Assembly: GCA_003116975.1 (NCBI GenBank)
Contig: BGKB01000001.1
Location: 558,001 to 622,000 of the forward strand
Origin: Aurantiochytrium sp. KH105
Lineage: Eukaryota > Sar > Bigyra > Thraustochytrida > Thraustochytriidae
DNA: 64,000 bases
Direction of reading: 5' to 3'
The notes under the pieces were generated by a model, which saw only the letters and a program-made list of their open reading frames with translations, was not told where the DNA came from and searched no databases. This document shows, piece by piece, positions 39,441 to 48,374 of the stretch. Position 1 is the stretch's first letter, and each line of letters begins with the position of its first letter. A program made the translations under genes and the position numbers.

Positions 39441-42221
39441 ATGCCTCGTCTTCTTGTCATTTCAACCCTATTTTCGACTGTCCTTGTTGCTCAAGCTTTG
39501 CCATCATTTGAGGAGCTCGGATCCGACTGTTGGACCGCATCCAAATATGATGGGACTCCGCTCGAAGGTGTTGCCCAAACCGATCCAGTGACGTCTGCTT
39601 GGGGGTGTGCTCTTCTCTGCCAAACCCATGTGGATTGCGAGGTGTGGTCATTCTTTGACAATGGAAACAACAAGAACTGCTTTCTGTATGCCAGCTACCG
39701 CAACTCTCAGGAAATGCCACAGAAGTGGACTTCTGGGCCTAAATTTTGCGAAAGCGAGGAAACAGATGCGCCTACAACCTTCGAGACAGATGCACCTACG
39801 ACGTTTGAGGAGACAGATGCACCTACTGCGTTCGATGAGACGGACTCGCCCACCACGTTTGAAGAAACGGACTCGCCGACAACGTTTGATGAGACAGATG
39901 CGCCTTCGGCGTCTGTTGAGACGGACGCGCCTACAACATTTGAGGAGACAGATGCACCTACTGCGTTCGATGAGACGGACTCGCCCACCACGTTTGAAGA
40001 AACGGACTCGCCGACAACGTTTGATGAGACAGATGCGCCTTCGGCGTCTGTTGAGACGGACGCGCCTACAACATTTGAGGAGACAGATGCACCTACTGCG
40101 TTCGATGAGACGGACTCGCCCACCACGTTTGAAGAAACGGACTCGCCGACAACGTTTGATGAGACAGATGCGCCTTCGGCGTCTGTTGAGACGGACGCGC
40201 CTACAACATTTGAGGAGACAGATGCACCTACTGCGTTCGATGAGACGGACTCGCCCACCACGTTTGAAGAAACGGACTCGCCGACAACGTTTGATGAGAC
40301 AGATGCGCCTACAACCTTTGAGACAGATGCACCTACGACGTTTGAGGAGACAGATGCGCCCACTGCGTTCGATGAGACGGACTCGCCCACCACGTTTGAA
40401 GAAACGGACTCGCCGACAACGTTTGATGAGACAGATGCGCCTACAACCTTTGAGACAGATGCACCTACGACGTTTGAGGAGACAGATGCGCCCACTGCGT
40501 TCGATGAGACGGACTCGCCCACCACGTTTGAAGAAACGGACTCGCCGACAACGTTTGATGAGACAGATGCGCCTTCGGCGTCTGTTGAGACGGACTCGCC
40601 TACAACATTTGAGGAGACAGATGCGCCCACTGCGTTCGATGAGACGGACTCGCCCACGACATTTGAAGAAACGGACTCGCCTACGACGTTCGATGAGACA
40701 GATGCGCCTTCGGCGTCTGATGAGACTGATTCGCCTACCCCTTCAGAAGACACCGACGCGCCGACAGGATTTGATGAGACTGATTCGCCAACCCCTTTTG
40801 ATGATACCGAATCACCAACCCCTTTTGAGGACACCGACGCGCCGACAGGATTCGATGATACCGAGTCACCAACCCCTTTTGAGGACACCGAGTCGCCTAC
40901 ACCTTTTGACGATACCGAGTCACCCACGGCCTTTGAGACTGACGCACCGACGGGTTTTGATGAGACAGACTCGCCCACGGCCTATGAGACCGACGCGCCG
41001 ACAGGATTTGATGAGACTGACTCCCCCACACCTTTGGATTCACTCATGCCAACAACAACGCCCACCATGGCGCCAACGTTGCCCTGCTATACCGAGGGGC
41101 ATCGATACAAGGGTGGCACAACCTTGGCCAAACTCAAGGGCGTCAAGACTCCGGAAGTTTGCCACGAAGAATGCCTTGCCGACGAACTCTGTGAAGGATT
41201 CTCGTGGAAGGCGAGCAAGAAGAGCTGTGAGCTGAAGGCCGGTGCCTACAAGCTCAAGTCAGGGCAAAATGGATATGCCGCAGGCTCTCGCGATTGCATC
41301 CACAACACGGCGTGCCTTGCTCAATTTGTCCAATACAAGTCCAAAGCAATGGCCAAGGTCAAAAATGTGGAGGACGCCTTCTCGTGCGCAGATGAATGCC
41401 GCGAACGGAGCAAGTGTATGTCTTGGACGTATCGCAGCTCGAAGAAGTTTTGCGCTCTGTTCAGTGAAGTGGACGAGTCGAAGAAGAAGGAGGGCCAAAA
41501 GGCCGAATACTTTTCGGGTATTCGCGAAGGTTGCGATAGCATCCCGACGCCCCAGCCAACACTCGCAACGCCCGCCCCCGTGATTTCGTGCGTACCCAAG
41601 GTCAACGACGTGCTCTTCGTGGTTGACAGCTCGGGGTCGATTGACGACAGCGAGTGGGCCCATTTGAAGAACTTTGTTCGCCAACTCGGCAGCGCGTTTG
41701 ATGTGGGCAATAGCGACGAGCAAACGCGTCTGGGCTTTGTCGAGTACTCGACCGATGTCACAAGGCTCTGGGACTTTACGTCTCCATACGCCGTTGACGC
41801 TACGGCCTTTCAGGTTCACGTCGACTCTGCCGAGGCAACAGGCAAAGGCACGGGGACTGGCCCCGCGCTGATCGAGGCCCAGAATGTATTTTGGGAGACG
41901 CCCACGCGTCTCAATCTGGATCGACGCGTGGTCATCATCCTAACAGACGGAAATCCCAACAAAAACGAGAATTGCAAGCAAGCTGGCTATTCGCCAAACG
42001 CCAAAGCTTGCGCAGCCGAGGCCGCCGAAGAACTTCGCAAGGGGCCGGACGGTCAGCTTGGTACCGATGATGACGTCTATCTCGTCTACGTTCGTATTGG
42101 CGACAAGATCCGTACTGATGTGTTCGGCGACGTGGAGGACTTGCAGGTCAATGCTTCGCCAGAGGGCCTCTCGCTGATCGCCGACGAGATCGTGCGCGAC
42201 GTTTGTGATATTGTCGCGTAA
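39441..42221 (+). CDS. Secreted PAN(x3)-VWA protein with ETDxPT higher-order repeat
   Basis: 926 residues with a signal peptide (LLVISTLFSTVLVAQA). PAN1 covers about residues 30-103. Then comes a stalk of about 430 residues built of 9-residue units (ETDAPTTFE, ETDSPTTFD, ETDAPSASV and variants), strongly acidic and threonine-rich. Two PANs follow (CYTEGHRYKGG and CLAQFVQYKSK types), then a VWA with intact metal site: DSSGS (D729), T in GTGTG, and TDG (D836). The last PANs and VWA resemble the ends of the giant proteins A and B more than those of the two nearer genes. The GTDDDVYLVYVRIG loop is kept. An AATAAA lies 16 bases after the stop. Confidence 0.9.
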   Translation: MPRLLVISTLFSTVLVAQALPSFEELGSDCWTASKYDGTPLEGVAQTDPVTSAWGCALLCQTHVDCEVWSFFDNGNNKNCFLYASYRNSQEMPQKWTSGPKFCESEETDAPTTFETDAPTTFEETDAPTAFDETDSPTTFEETDSPTTFDETDAPSASVETDAPTTFEETDAPTAFDETDSPTTFEETDSPTTFDETDAPSASVETDAPTTFEETDAPTAFDETDSPTTFEETDSPTTFDETDAPSASVETDAPTTFEETDAPTAFDETDSPTTFEETDSPTTFDETDAPTTFETDAPTTFEETDAPTAFDETDSPTTFEETDSPTTFDETDAPTTFETDAPTTFEETDAPTAFDETDSPTTFEETDSPTTFDETDAPSASVETDSPTTFEETDAPTAFDETDSPTTFEETDSPTTFDETDAPSASDETDSPTPSEDTDAPTGFDETDSPTPFDDTESPTPFEDTDAPTGFDDTESPTPFEDTESPTPFDDTESPTAFETDAPTGFDETDSPTAYETDAPTGFDETDSPTPLDSLMPTTTPTMAPTLPCYTEGHRYKGGTTLAKLKGVKTPEVCHEECLADELCEGFSWKASKKSCELKAGAYKLKSGQNGYAAGSRDCIHNTACLAQFVQYKSKAMAKVKNVEDAFSCADECRERSKCMSWTYRSSKKFCALFSEVDESKKKEGQKAEYFSGIREGCDSIPTPQPTLATPAPVISCVPKVNDVLFVVDSSGSIDDSEWAHLKNFVRQLGSAFDVGNSDEQTRLGFVEYSTDVTRLWDFTSPYAVDATAFQVHVDSAEATGKGTGTGPALIEAQNVFWETPTRLNLDRRVVIILTDGNPNKNENCKQAGYSPNAKACAAEAAEELRKGPDGQLGTDDDVYLVYVRIGDKIRTDVFGDVEDLQVNASPEGLSLIADEIVRDVCDIVA
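39783..40740 (+). repeat. 135-bp higher-order coding repeat
   Basis: Five 27-base subunits form a 135-base unit that recurs at 39783, 39918, 40053 and 40188 almost without change. After that come shortened variants in which the fifth subunit is replaced by an 8-residue one. The near-identity of copies points to recent expansion. Minus-strand and +1 frames are also open across it. Confidence 0.95.
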
Positions 42222-42236
42222 GAATTCTAACCAAGA

Positions 42237-42242
42237 AATAAA
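42237..42242 (+). terminator. Candidate polyadenylation signal AATAAA
   Basis: A perfect AATAAA 16 bases after the stop of the gene at 39441. The proximity to the next gene start supports a short 3' UTR. Confidence 0.5.
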
Positions 42243-42430
42243 ACTTTCCTATGTCTTTCTCTACGAGCTGTCACGTTTCGTAGCTGCGCGCAGAATCTGA
42301 AGTTTGTGGCCCATCAAGATTGATTATGAATGCCCTTGTTGTTCAACTTGTTTTGTTGTTGAGATTCGTCGATCAATCAATCAGGCAGCAGATCCCGAAC
42401 TCTCGAACCCGGAGACGCAAGAACAAGACG

Positions 42431-44161
42431 ATGGAGGTCGACGAGGCCGCGGCCGCGGCCGGGAGCGGGCAGGCGCAGGCAGAGGTCCCGGTCGAGGCGC
42501 GACGAGGCGCAGCGACACGAATGCAGGCAGAGGCGCAGGCTCAGAAGCCTGGTCTGGGCTCTGACGGCCACGGCGACAGCAAGGAAAATGGCGGACACGG
42601 CGACAACGAGGCCGACGACGACGGCGACGTGGCCCTCGCGAAGCCCCCTGCGAGGGAAGATGAGGCCGACGAGGAGAACGAGGAGGACGTGGAGGACGAG
42701 GACGTCGATATGAAAGATGGTCACTCGAGCAAAGCCGCAACTGAGAGCAACAAGGACGAAGGAGACGAGGACCGAATGTGCCGGTTCTGCTTTGACGGCG
42801 GCGACGAGGAGGAGCTTTGCGCCGACGTTTGCGCTTGCAAGGGCGACCAGAGATATGTACACATGGGTTGTCTGCGACGTTGGCAGCGGATGGTTCTCGT
42901 CAGTCAGCCAACACATCCTGCATTTTACCGAGATGATGTGCGGCACCACGTTTGTGGAGTTTGCAAGAGCAATTTCACGTGTCCGCCACCGAGCAGGCTG
43001 GAGCTCATGCAGTCTTTTACTGGCGCGGAGATTGCCGCACTCATTGGAAAAGGTCGCTTTATTGCAGCGCGAAACATGTTCTCGGAAATGCTCGAAAAAG
43101 AAATTGCCGAGTCTCCGATGATGAGCGTGATGTCAGCGCACATGCACTGGATTCGCGGGGCGTACCTGATCACCAATGTGGAGGAGGACACGCCTCGCAT
43201 CGAGCTTGAGGTGGAAAGTAACACGGAGCTACGCATGGTGCAGCAGATTGTGACTCGCGCAGCTCGCGGGGGAAGGAGAAGATTTGAGCTTGGCGGACGT
43301 GCGTATGCTCTGGCTGGCGAGGGCGCTCTTGCGGGTGTCCCTGAAGATGCTCGGGTGTCTGCCCTCGCGAGCGCCGAGGCGCCGTGTTCCGTGGTCTTTG
43401 AAGGCGAGAGCAGCACTGCTCACGACACAATTCAGGCTGTGAATTTAACGCGACCTGTTCCTGCACCGCTGCCAGACCGTCTGGCAGCGACGGTGGCTGC
43501 TGCCCGTGTCCAGGCGCAGCGCAGATGTGCCGCGGCTGCCGATGTCGCGGTGGTGTGCTATTCCGGCGGGCCTTGTGAAGAGAATGTCTTGAGCACATGC
43601 ATCATCTTTGGAGGCGAGGGCGGCTACTCTGTGGACTCGTCTGGATCCCTAGTGGAAGCCATGGTTGTTGCAGGCGAGCGCGCCAACCCGGAAACGGCTG
43701 TGCAGGGTCTCGTGACGGGTCAGCTCGTCGAGTTGCACAGCCTGACCAAGGCTATGCGTCACAATGGGAGTCGGGGCGTTCTCGCGAGGTTCGACCAAGA
43801 TGCAGGTCGGTGGACAGTGCAGCTTGTGGGCGGCGCAGTGATCCGGGCTCGGCCCGAGAATCTGCGTGGGCTCTCCGCGGGCGAGAAGGGTCGAGTGCTT
43901 GCCTTTTTCGGTTATGCTGGCTGGAGCCGGGCACAGCTTTTGGGCGAGATTGCGCGCGGTCATTGGGGACTATGCAGTTCCAGTCTGCAAGACGTGTGTT
44001 GCGCACCTGATGCATGTCGCGAGGGTCTCGAGTCGAGACTCGTGTATGCTCCAGAATCGGAGATGACGGACGATTACGTCAAGAGCCAATTGCGTGAGAT
44101 GGAGAACTTGCGCCAGGAAGCTCAACAAGCATCGATGCATGCGCGGGGAGGGGACAGCTGA
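42431..44161 (+). CDS. RING-CH (MARCH-type) protein fused to AlgH/UPF0301-like domain
   Basis: 576 residues from the ATG at 42431, which has a strong context (A at -3, G at +4); an in-frame ATG at 42326 would add 35 residues. A disordered acidic region comes first, then a RING-CH zinc domain: C117/C120, C134-x-C136, H144/C147, C175/C178, spacing exactly as in MARCH ubiquitin ligases (C-x-C-x7-H-x2-C). The C-terminal half has a YSGGP motif (379-381) and GYAGW followed by QLLGEIARGHW (494-509), the signature pair of the bacterial AlgH/UPF0301 (DUF179) family. Between them lies an extra segment of about 60 residues, RGVLARFD-x-GRWTVQL to PENL, like a small SH3-type barrel. E3 activity is inferred from the intact zinc ligands. 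No transmembrane helices follow, unlike most MARCH proteins. Confidence 0.82.
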   Translation: MEVDEAAAAAGSGQAQAEVPVEARRGAATRMQAEAQAQKPGLGSDGHGDSKENGGHGDNEADDDGDVALAKPPAREDEADEENEEDVEDEDVDMKDGHSSKAATESNKDEGDEDRMCRFCFDGGDEEELCADVCACKGDQRYVHMGCLRRWQRMVLVSQPTHPAFYRDDVRHHVCGVCKSNFTCPPPSRLELMQSFTGAEIAALIGKGRFIAARNMFSEMLEKEIAESPMMSVMSAHMHWIRGAYLITNVEEDTPRIELEVESNTELRMVQQIVTRAARGGRRRFELGGRAYALAGEGALAGVPEDARVSALASAEAPCSVVFEGESSTAHDTIQAVNLTRPVPAPLPDRLAATVAAARVQAQRRCAAAADVAVVCYSGGPCEENVLSTCIIFGGEGGYSVDSSGSLVEAMVVAGERANPETAVQGLVTGQLVELHSLTKAMRHNGSRGVLARFDQDAGRWTVQLVGGAVIRARPENLRGLSAGEKGRVLAFFGYAGWSRAQLLGEIARGHWGLCSSSLQDVCCAPDACREGLESRLVYAPESEMTDDYVKSQLREMENLRQEAQQASMHARGGDS

Positions 44162-45039
44162 GCTAAGTTGTATGCTTGGCACCATCATACCGGGGGGCAG
44201 GCTTTTAGTTCCATGCAAAAGGAAGAGAAGCTGAGTCGTTTGTATACCCTTATTATCATCATTTTCAGCGATTTGTACAAAAGGATACACACGCGCCAAT
44301 TCGAAGAAGAACTTTGTCTCTTCTTTCTCGAAACTAGGCCCTACTGTAGAGACAGCATTTGGCTGTGTGGTAACACGTTTTTTATTTTTTTTTTGGGGGG
44401 GGGGGGGGGGGGGTTCGCATGATCTTTCCAAAGTATTTCGCCGCTTCTGCAAAGCACTGACAATTTTCAAAAGTTAAGTGTGCAGGCCTTGTGGTTGGCT
44501 AGTCTTGTCTTGGGACCAAAAGGTTCAAAGCGCAATCGCTGCATGCATTATAAGAATAAAAAAGAGAAGTTTCTTTCAAATGTATGTATGTAAGTATGTG
44601 CGGGTTACACCTTCAAGCAAGCATTTGCGTAGGTGCGCCAGCGTTCCAAACGGAGGCGCGTCAACGTCTTGCATTGCGTCATATGCGTGAGAGGTTCTTT
44701 TTGCTTTTTTTTTTTGTTGATTTTGTGTTTTCCTCTGCAGCGCTATGAGGTGCGTTTTATTGGGCTTGGTGAATCGGTCCGATGTGAAGTGGTGTACATG
44801 GGCTGTGGAACGAGCGGCCGGTTTGTTTGATGGTTGGAGTGGAAATTCAAAAAAAAAGGAGGAGTGGGAGAAAAAGAAGAAGGTGGTGGGGGAAAGAGAA
44901 TGAGTGAAGAAGAGCAGAGAAGAGAAGAGCAGAGACGAGGGAGGGGAGGGGAGGGGAGGGAAGAAGAAGAACGGCGATCACGTGCGCGAAGAAGAACCGA
45001 GTAGAGGTTTCCCGCAAAGTACGTTTGCACCTTTTCCCC
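44162..45039. other. Spacer between convergent genes with G19 and GA-rich tracts
   Basis: About 880 bases between the RING-CH gene (plus) and the polyQ gene (minus). It contains a T-rich run running into 19 Gs, TGTATGTATGTAAG near 44580, and a purine-only GA-rich stretch near 44850-44980. No gene is seen. Confidence 0.55.
44395..44413. repeat. G19 homopolymer
   Basis: Nineteen consecutive G preceded by a T run. It can form a G-quadruplex, and its length is error-prone in sequencing. Confidence 0.95.
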
Positions 45040-45796
45040 TTAGTTGACGAAGTGGTGCAAGCGTTCGGACATGCCATACGCACGGCGATCAACAGTTCGA
45101 AGGTATTCAGCAAGCCCCGTGCCCGAGAAGTCACGGTGACAGGCGAAGCAGCGCTGGTCCTGCAGGTTTTCGGCCTTTTGGTTGCGCAACTCGGTGAGCT
45201 GACCCGTTCGAATATTAAAGGCCACACGCTGGCACATATCAAGCGCAGGTTGGACCGTTCCCTCGGAACCAGCGTCCGAGGCAGCCTCGGCCATGACCAT
45301 TTCGGTCGGGCCGCGAGGAGACCCGCTGGGCACCGTGAGCGAGTTGTTGGAACTCCCACCCTCGGACTCGTCGTCAACATCCATAGCGTTGGGCATGTCG
45401 CCATGGTGCGCCGCCTCGAGCGCGAGCTTGCACAGCTGATAGCGCTCGACGACGCGGGAGTCGTCGCGTGTCGCTTCGGTCATGCGGATTTTTGAGTCGA
45501 GTTCGGCAAGAGCAGCCCGCATGTCAGCTTGCGACTCGTAGGTGCGCGAGCACACGGCGCAGCAGGAGCTGACGCTCGCATCGTCATGTTGATCGGCGAG
45601 CAGTTGGATGGCGCCTGCGAAGATGCTAATGTCGCGCTCCATATTCGTTTTAATGTCTTGGAGCGTCTTGTACTGGTCATGGGCATTGTCGGGGTCGCCG
45701 TGCTGTTCGAGCAGCTCCTTGAGCTCCGGGTTGCCGTCCACGAGCGTGCTCAGGTGCGCCTTGACCAGGCCTCCACGGTCGGTCCGCGCCTGTTGC

Positions 45797-45838
<42 letters not shown>

Positions 45839-45960
45839 AGCAGAAGCGCCTGCAGCTCCTGCTCTTTGTGCGCGCGCGCCAGCTCCATCTGGTTCCCGTG
45901 CTCCAGCAGGGTGCCGGCGTCCATCGCCGAGCACAGCGGCTGGCCCGAGGGAGGCGCCAT
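45040..45960 (-). CDS. PolyQ protein with paired CxxC knuckles, function unknown
   Basis: 306 residues from the ATG at 45960; the frame is open further upstream but there it encodes only low-complexity R/A/Q. After a charged helix (ELARAHKEQELQALLL) there is a run of about 17 glutamines (CAG/CTG repeat), then a mostly helical region with SSCCAVCSRTYES (first CxxC), a likely coiled coil (ALAELDSKIRMTEATRDD), an acidic serine-rich linker, and a second knuckle, CFACHRDF, near the C-terminus. The two CxxC pairs could bind one zinc together. I do not recognise the family. It shares a long GC-rich upstream region with the divergent gene at 47868. Confidence 0.68.
45803..45838. repeat. CTG/CAG repeat coding polyglutamine
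   Basis: About eleven pure CTG units plus interrupted copies; on the minus strand they encode the glutamine run of the gene at 45040-45960. Confidence 0.93.
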
Positions 45961-47336
45961 GCTCTGGCCCCGCTCCTTTGTCTGTCTGTCTGTCTGTCTG
46001 ACTGCGTCCTTTGTTTGCCTGCCTGCCTCTTCCGAGTACGTATGGCCTCTCGCTGCTCCCGCTTTCGCTTCCGCTTCCGTTCCTCGCCCGCCTTCGCGTG
46101 CGTGCGCGCCGCGCTCTGCCGCGCTCTGCCGCGCTCGCGCGCGAGCGTGCCTGCGAGCCTGCGAGCCTGCGCAAGCGCGGACGGCTTTCGCGCCGCGCTC
46201 CCGCCGCGCACTATATTGCGTGGCCGCCTCTGCGAGCGTGACGTTCGTGCGTGCCTCTCGCACTCGTGCTTCTCCTCCTCGCTCTCTCTCTCTCTCTCCT
46301 TGGCTCGGCCGCTCCTTCGCCGTGCGCGCGAAAGGGGGCGAGGGAGGGCGCGGCCGGGGCGCGGGCGCGGGGCGAGGCGGCGGGGCGCGAGGGCGCGAGG
46401 GTCTGCCTGTGCGAGGGCGAGGCGAGGGCGAGGCGAGGCGAGGCGAGGCGAGGCGACTCCGGCTCCCGCTGCGACGACGAGGGCTGCTGCTGCTGCTGCT
46501 GCTGTGCTGCTGCTGCGCGAAGCTGGAGCGCGGCGCGCGCGAGGGAGGGAGGGCGCAGGGCGCGCCGGGTACTGCGCGGCTGCCGCGCGGGGAGAGGCGG
46601 CGCGAGGGAGGGAGGGAGGGAGGGAGGGGCGGCCGGCCGGTCGGTCGGTCACACTTACTCGCTGCTCGCTTGCTCGCTTGCTTGCTTGCTTGCCCGCGAT
46701 GGGTCGATGGCGATTTGAAATCCCGCCTCGCGACCGACGACGCGCGGCTGCGCTGCGCTGCGCAGGGGCGGGGACGCGCGGTCGTGCGGACGCGCAGGGG
46801 CGCTCTGCGCTACGCTGCGCGGGTCTGCGCGGCTGCGCGGCGGGCGGTTCGGGGGGCAGGAAGCGGGCGGGACGGGAGAGAACGCGATGCCCTGCGATGA
46901 GAATCCGAACTGCTGCTCGGTCTGCGGCGCGCTGCGCGGGGGCCAGGTCGTCGCGGCGGCGCGCGTCTACGCCGGTGCTGCGCTCTCCTCTGCGCCGCGT
47001 CGCGCGTAGCGGGGCTCGCTCGCTGGATCGCTCGCGCGTTTGCGGTTTCGTCCGCGCGGCTCCTCGTTTCCTGGTCTGCATGCGCTTGCTTTTGCGTGTC
47101 GCCGGCGAGGCCGAAGCGGTCTGGGAGTCGCAGTTGCGAGGCCCGCGCAACTCCACTTGCGTCGCGCCGCGCAACACGAGTATAGCGCCGCCGCAAGGGC
47201 TCGCCATGGTCGATGCGGGCGCCGCCGCACAAGTCAGGTTTCGGGGCTGCAAGTGGGTTATAGCCGAGCGGCCTGTCACCATCGTCACTGTGCGGGCGTC
47301 GCCAGCCAGCAGGGAGACAGACATACAGACACTGAC

Positions 47337-47374
<38 letters not shown>

Positions 47375-47867
47375 GTGCTGGAGGCGAGGTTGCGCCGCTA
47401 CTGGGCAGGGCTGAGGTGGGGCCGTCGAGGATACCCCGACGGGACTGCGGGGCGTATCAGGAGGAAGGCCGCTCTGAGAGCCGCGCGGAATCTGGACTCG
47501 AACGCGTCACTGCGGAGAAGTATGAGTGCGAAGCTGTACAATCAAACTGTCAGTGGCGGGGCATCATCGAAGTTGATCCCAGTGGACGTTGAGGCGGATG
47601 TACTTGGGATTCGGAGGCGATTGCGCCAACTCGACAGACGACACAAGAGATCATAGAGGAATCCTCGGGCCCACATGGTCCCCTTCTCGCCACTGAGTTG
47701 AGCCCGACCTACAAGTTCTCCAGTGGGCATCGTGAACCAAGGTTGTCCCGGTTTCTCCGACATCGCCCTTATTAACCCGGCGACTCGCGAAGGGCTCCAA
47801 CCTCGACGCCCTTGTCCCCTAGGTCTGTCTGCTCGCAGAACGCAAGTCGCACGTCGCAGCCGCAACC
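45961..47867. other. GC-rich divergent promoter region with many simple repeats
   Basis: About 1.9 kb between divergent starts. It is very GC-rich, with GTCT repeats near 45980, CTCTCT near 46280, GAGGC runs near 46420-46455, GCT runs near 46485-46510, GGGA runs near 46605-46630, GCTT runs near 46665-46695 and CAGA repeats near 47335. Long frames on both strands (up to about 690 codons) are composed of R, A, S and G and have no domain; I read them as compositional artefacts. Confidence 0.55.
47335..47372. repeat. (CAGA)n microsatellite
   Basis: Nine or so CAGA units, about 500 bases upstream of the gene at 47868. Confidence 0.95.
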
Positions 47868-48374
47868 ATGATCCGGACAGCAATCCGACGCGCGGCGCCG
47901 CTGCGCTCCAACGTTGTCGCGCAGCGGCAGCTTCATGTGAACGCGCAGACTGCTCGCGGTGCCGCGGCGCTATGCCGCATCCCAGGCCAGTCTCTCCTGC
48001 TGCAGCAGCAGCACCAGCTCCAGCAGCGTGCGACGGCCTTGGCCTCCGCTCGGTGGTCCGTGGGCGGCGCGAGAATGCTCTCGGGCTCGCTCTCGGACAA
48101 TGAGCTCCGCTCGCGCACCAACGATTTTCAGGACGACTTCGCCGAGGCCCGTATGTGCCTCGGCGATGCCAATGATTCGCTTGAGACGGTCTACTTTGAG
48201 GAAGATCTCCAAGACGCACAAGATGCCGTCAAGGCTTGCCTTGCGAGCTATGAAGCGCTCATCAACGACCTAAGTCCTGAGCAGGCTGGAGCCTTTAAGC
48301 GTGAGAACGGGCTCAAGGTTGAACAGCTCAAGGGCGAACTCGACGCTCTCATGCAGAGTTTGCTCGAGGAGTAA
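47868..48374 (+). CDS. Small probable mitochondrial protein, family not recognised
   Basis: 168 residues. The first 60 residues are rich in R, A, S, Q and L without acidic residues (MIRTAIRRAAPLRSNVVAQR onward), typical of a mitochondrial presequence. The mature part is acidic and helical: TNDFQDDFAEARMCLGDAND, then a YFEEDLQDAQDAVKACLASYEALIND segment and a C-terminal helix KVEQLKGELDALMQSLLEE. No membrane segment or metal site is visible. The ATG context (CAACC before ATG) is good and a T-poor leader precedes it. It could be a small soluble matrix protein or complex subunit; I do not assign a function. Confidence 0.7.
   Translation: MIRTAIRRAAPLRSNVVAQRQLHVNAQTARGAAALCRIPGQSLLLQQQHQLQQRATALASARWSVGGARMLSGSLSDNELRSRTNDFQDDFAEARMCLGDANDSLETVYFEEDLQDAQDAVKACLASYEALINDLSPEQAGAFKRENGLKVEQLKGELDALMQSLLEE

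Noticed and set aside
39607-41235. 542-codon plus-strand frame and 423-codon minus-strand frame over the ETDxPT repeat
   Set aside because: The 27-base repeat is a multiple of three and lacks stops in these frames, so they stay open automatically. The real frame has a signal peptide, PAN and VWA domains.
45529-47592. 687-codon plus-strand and 524-codon minus-strand frames in the GC-rich divergent region
   Set aside because: Both are built from simple repeats giving R, A, S, G and L runs, overlap each other and the polyQ gene, and show no domain.
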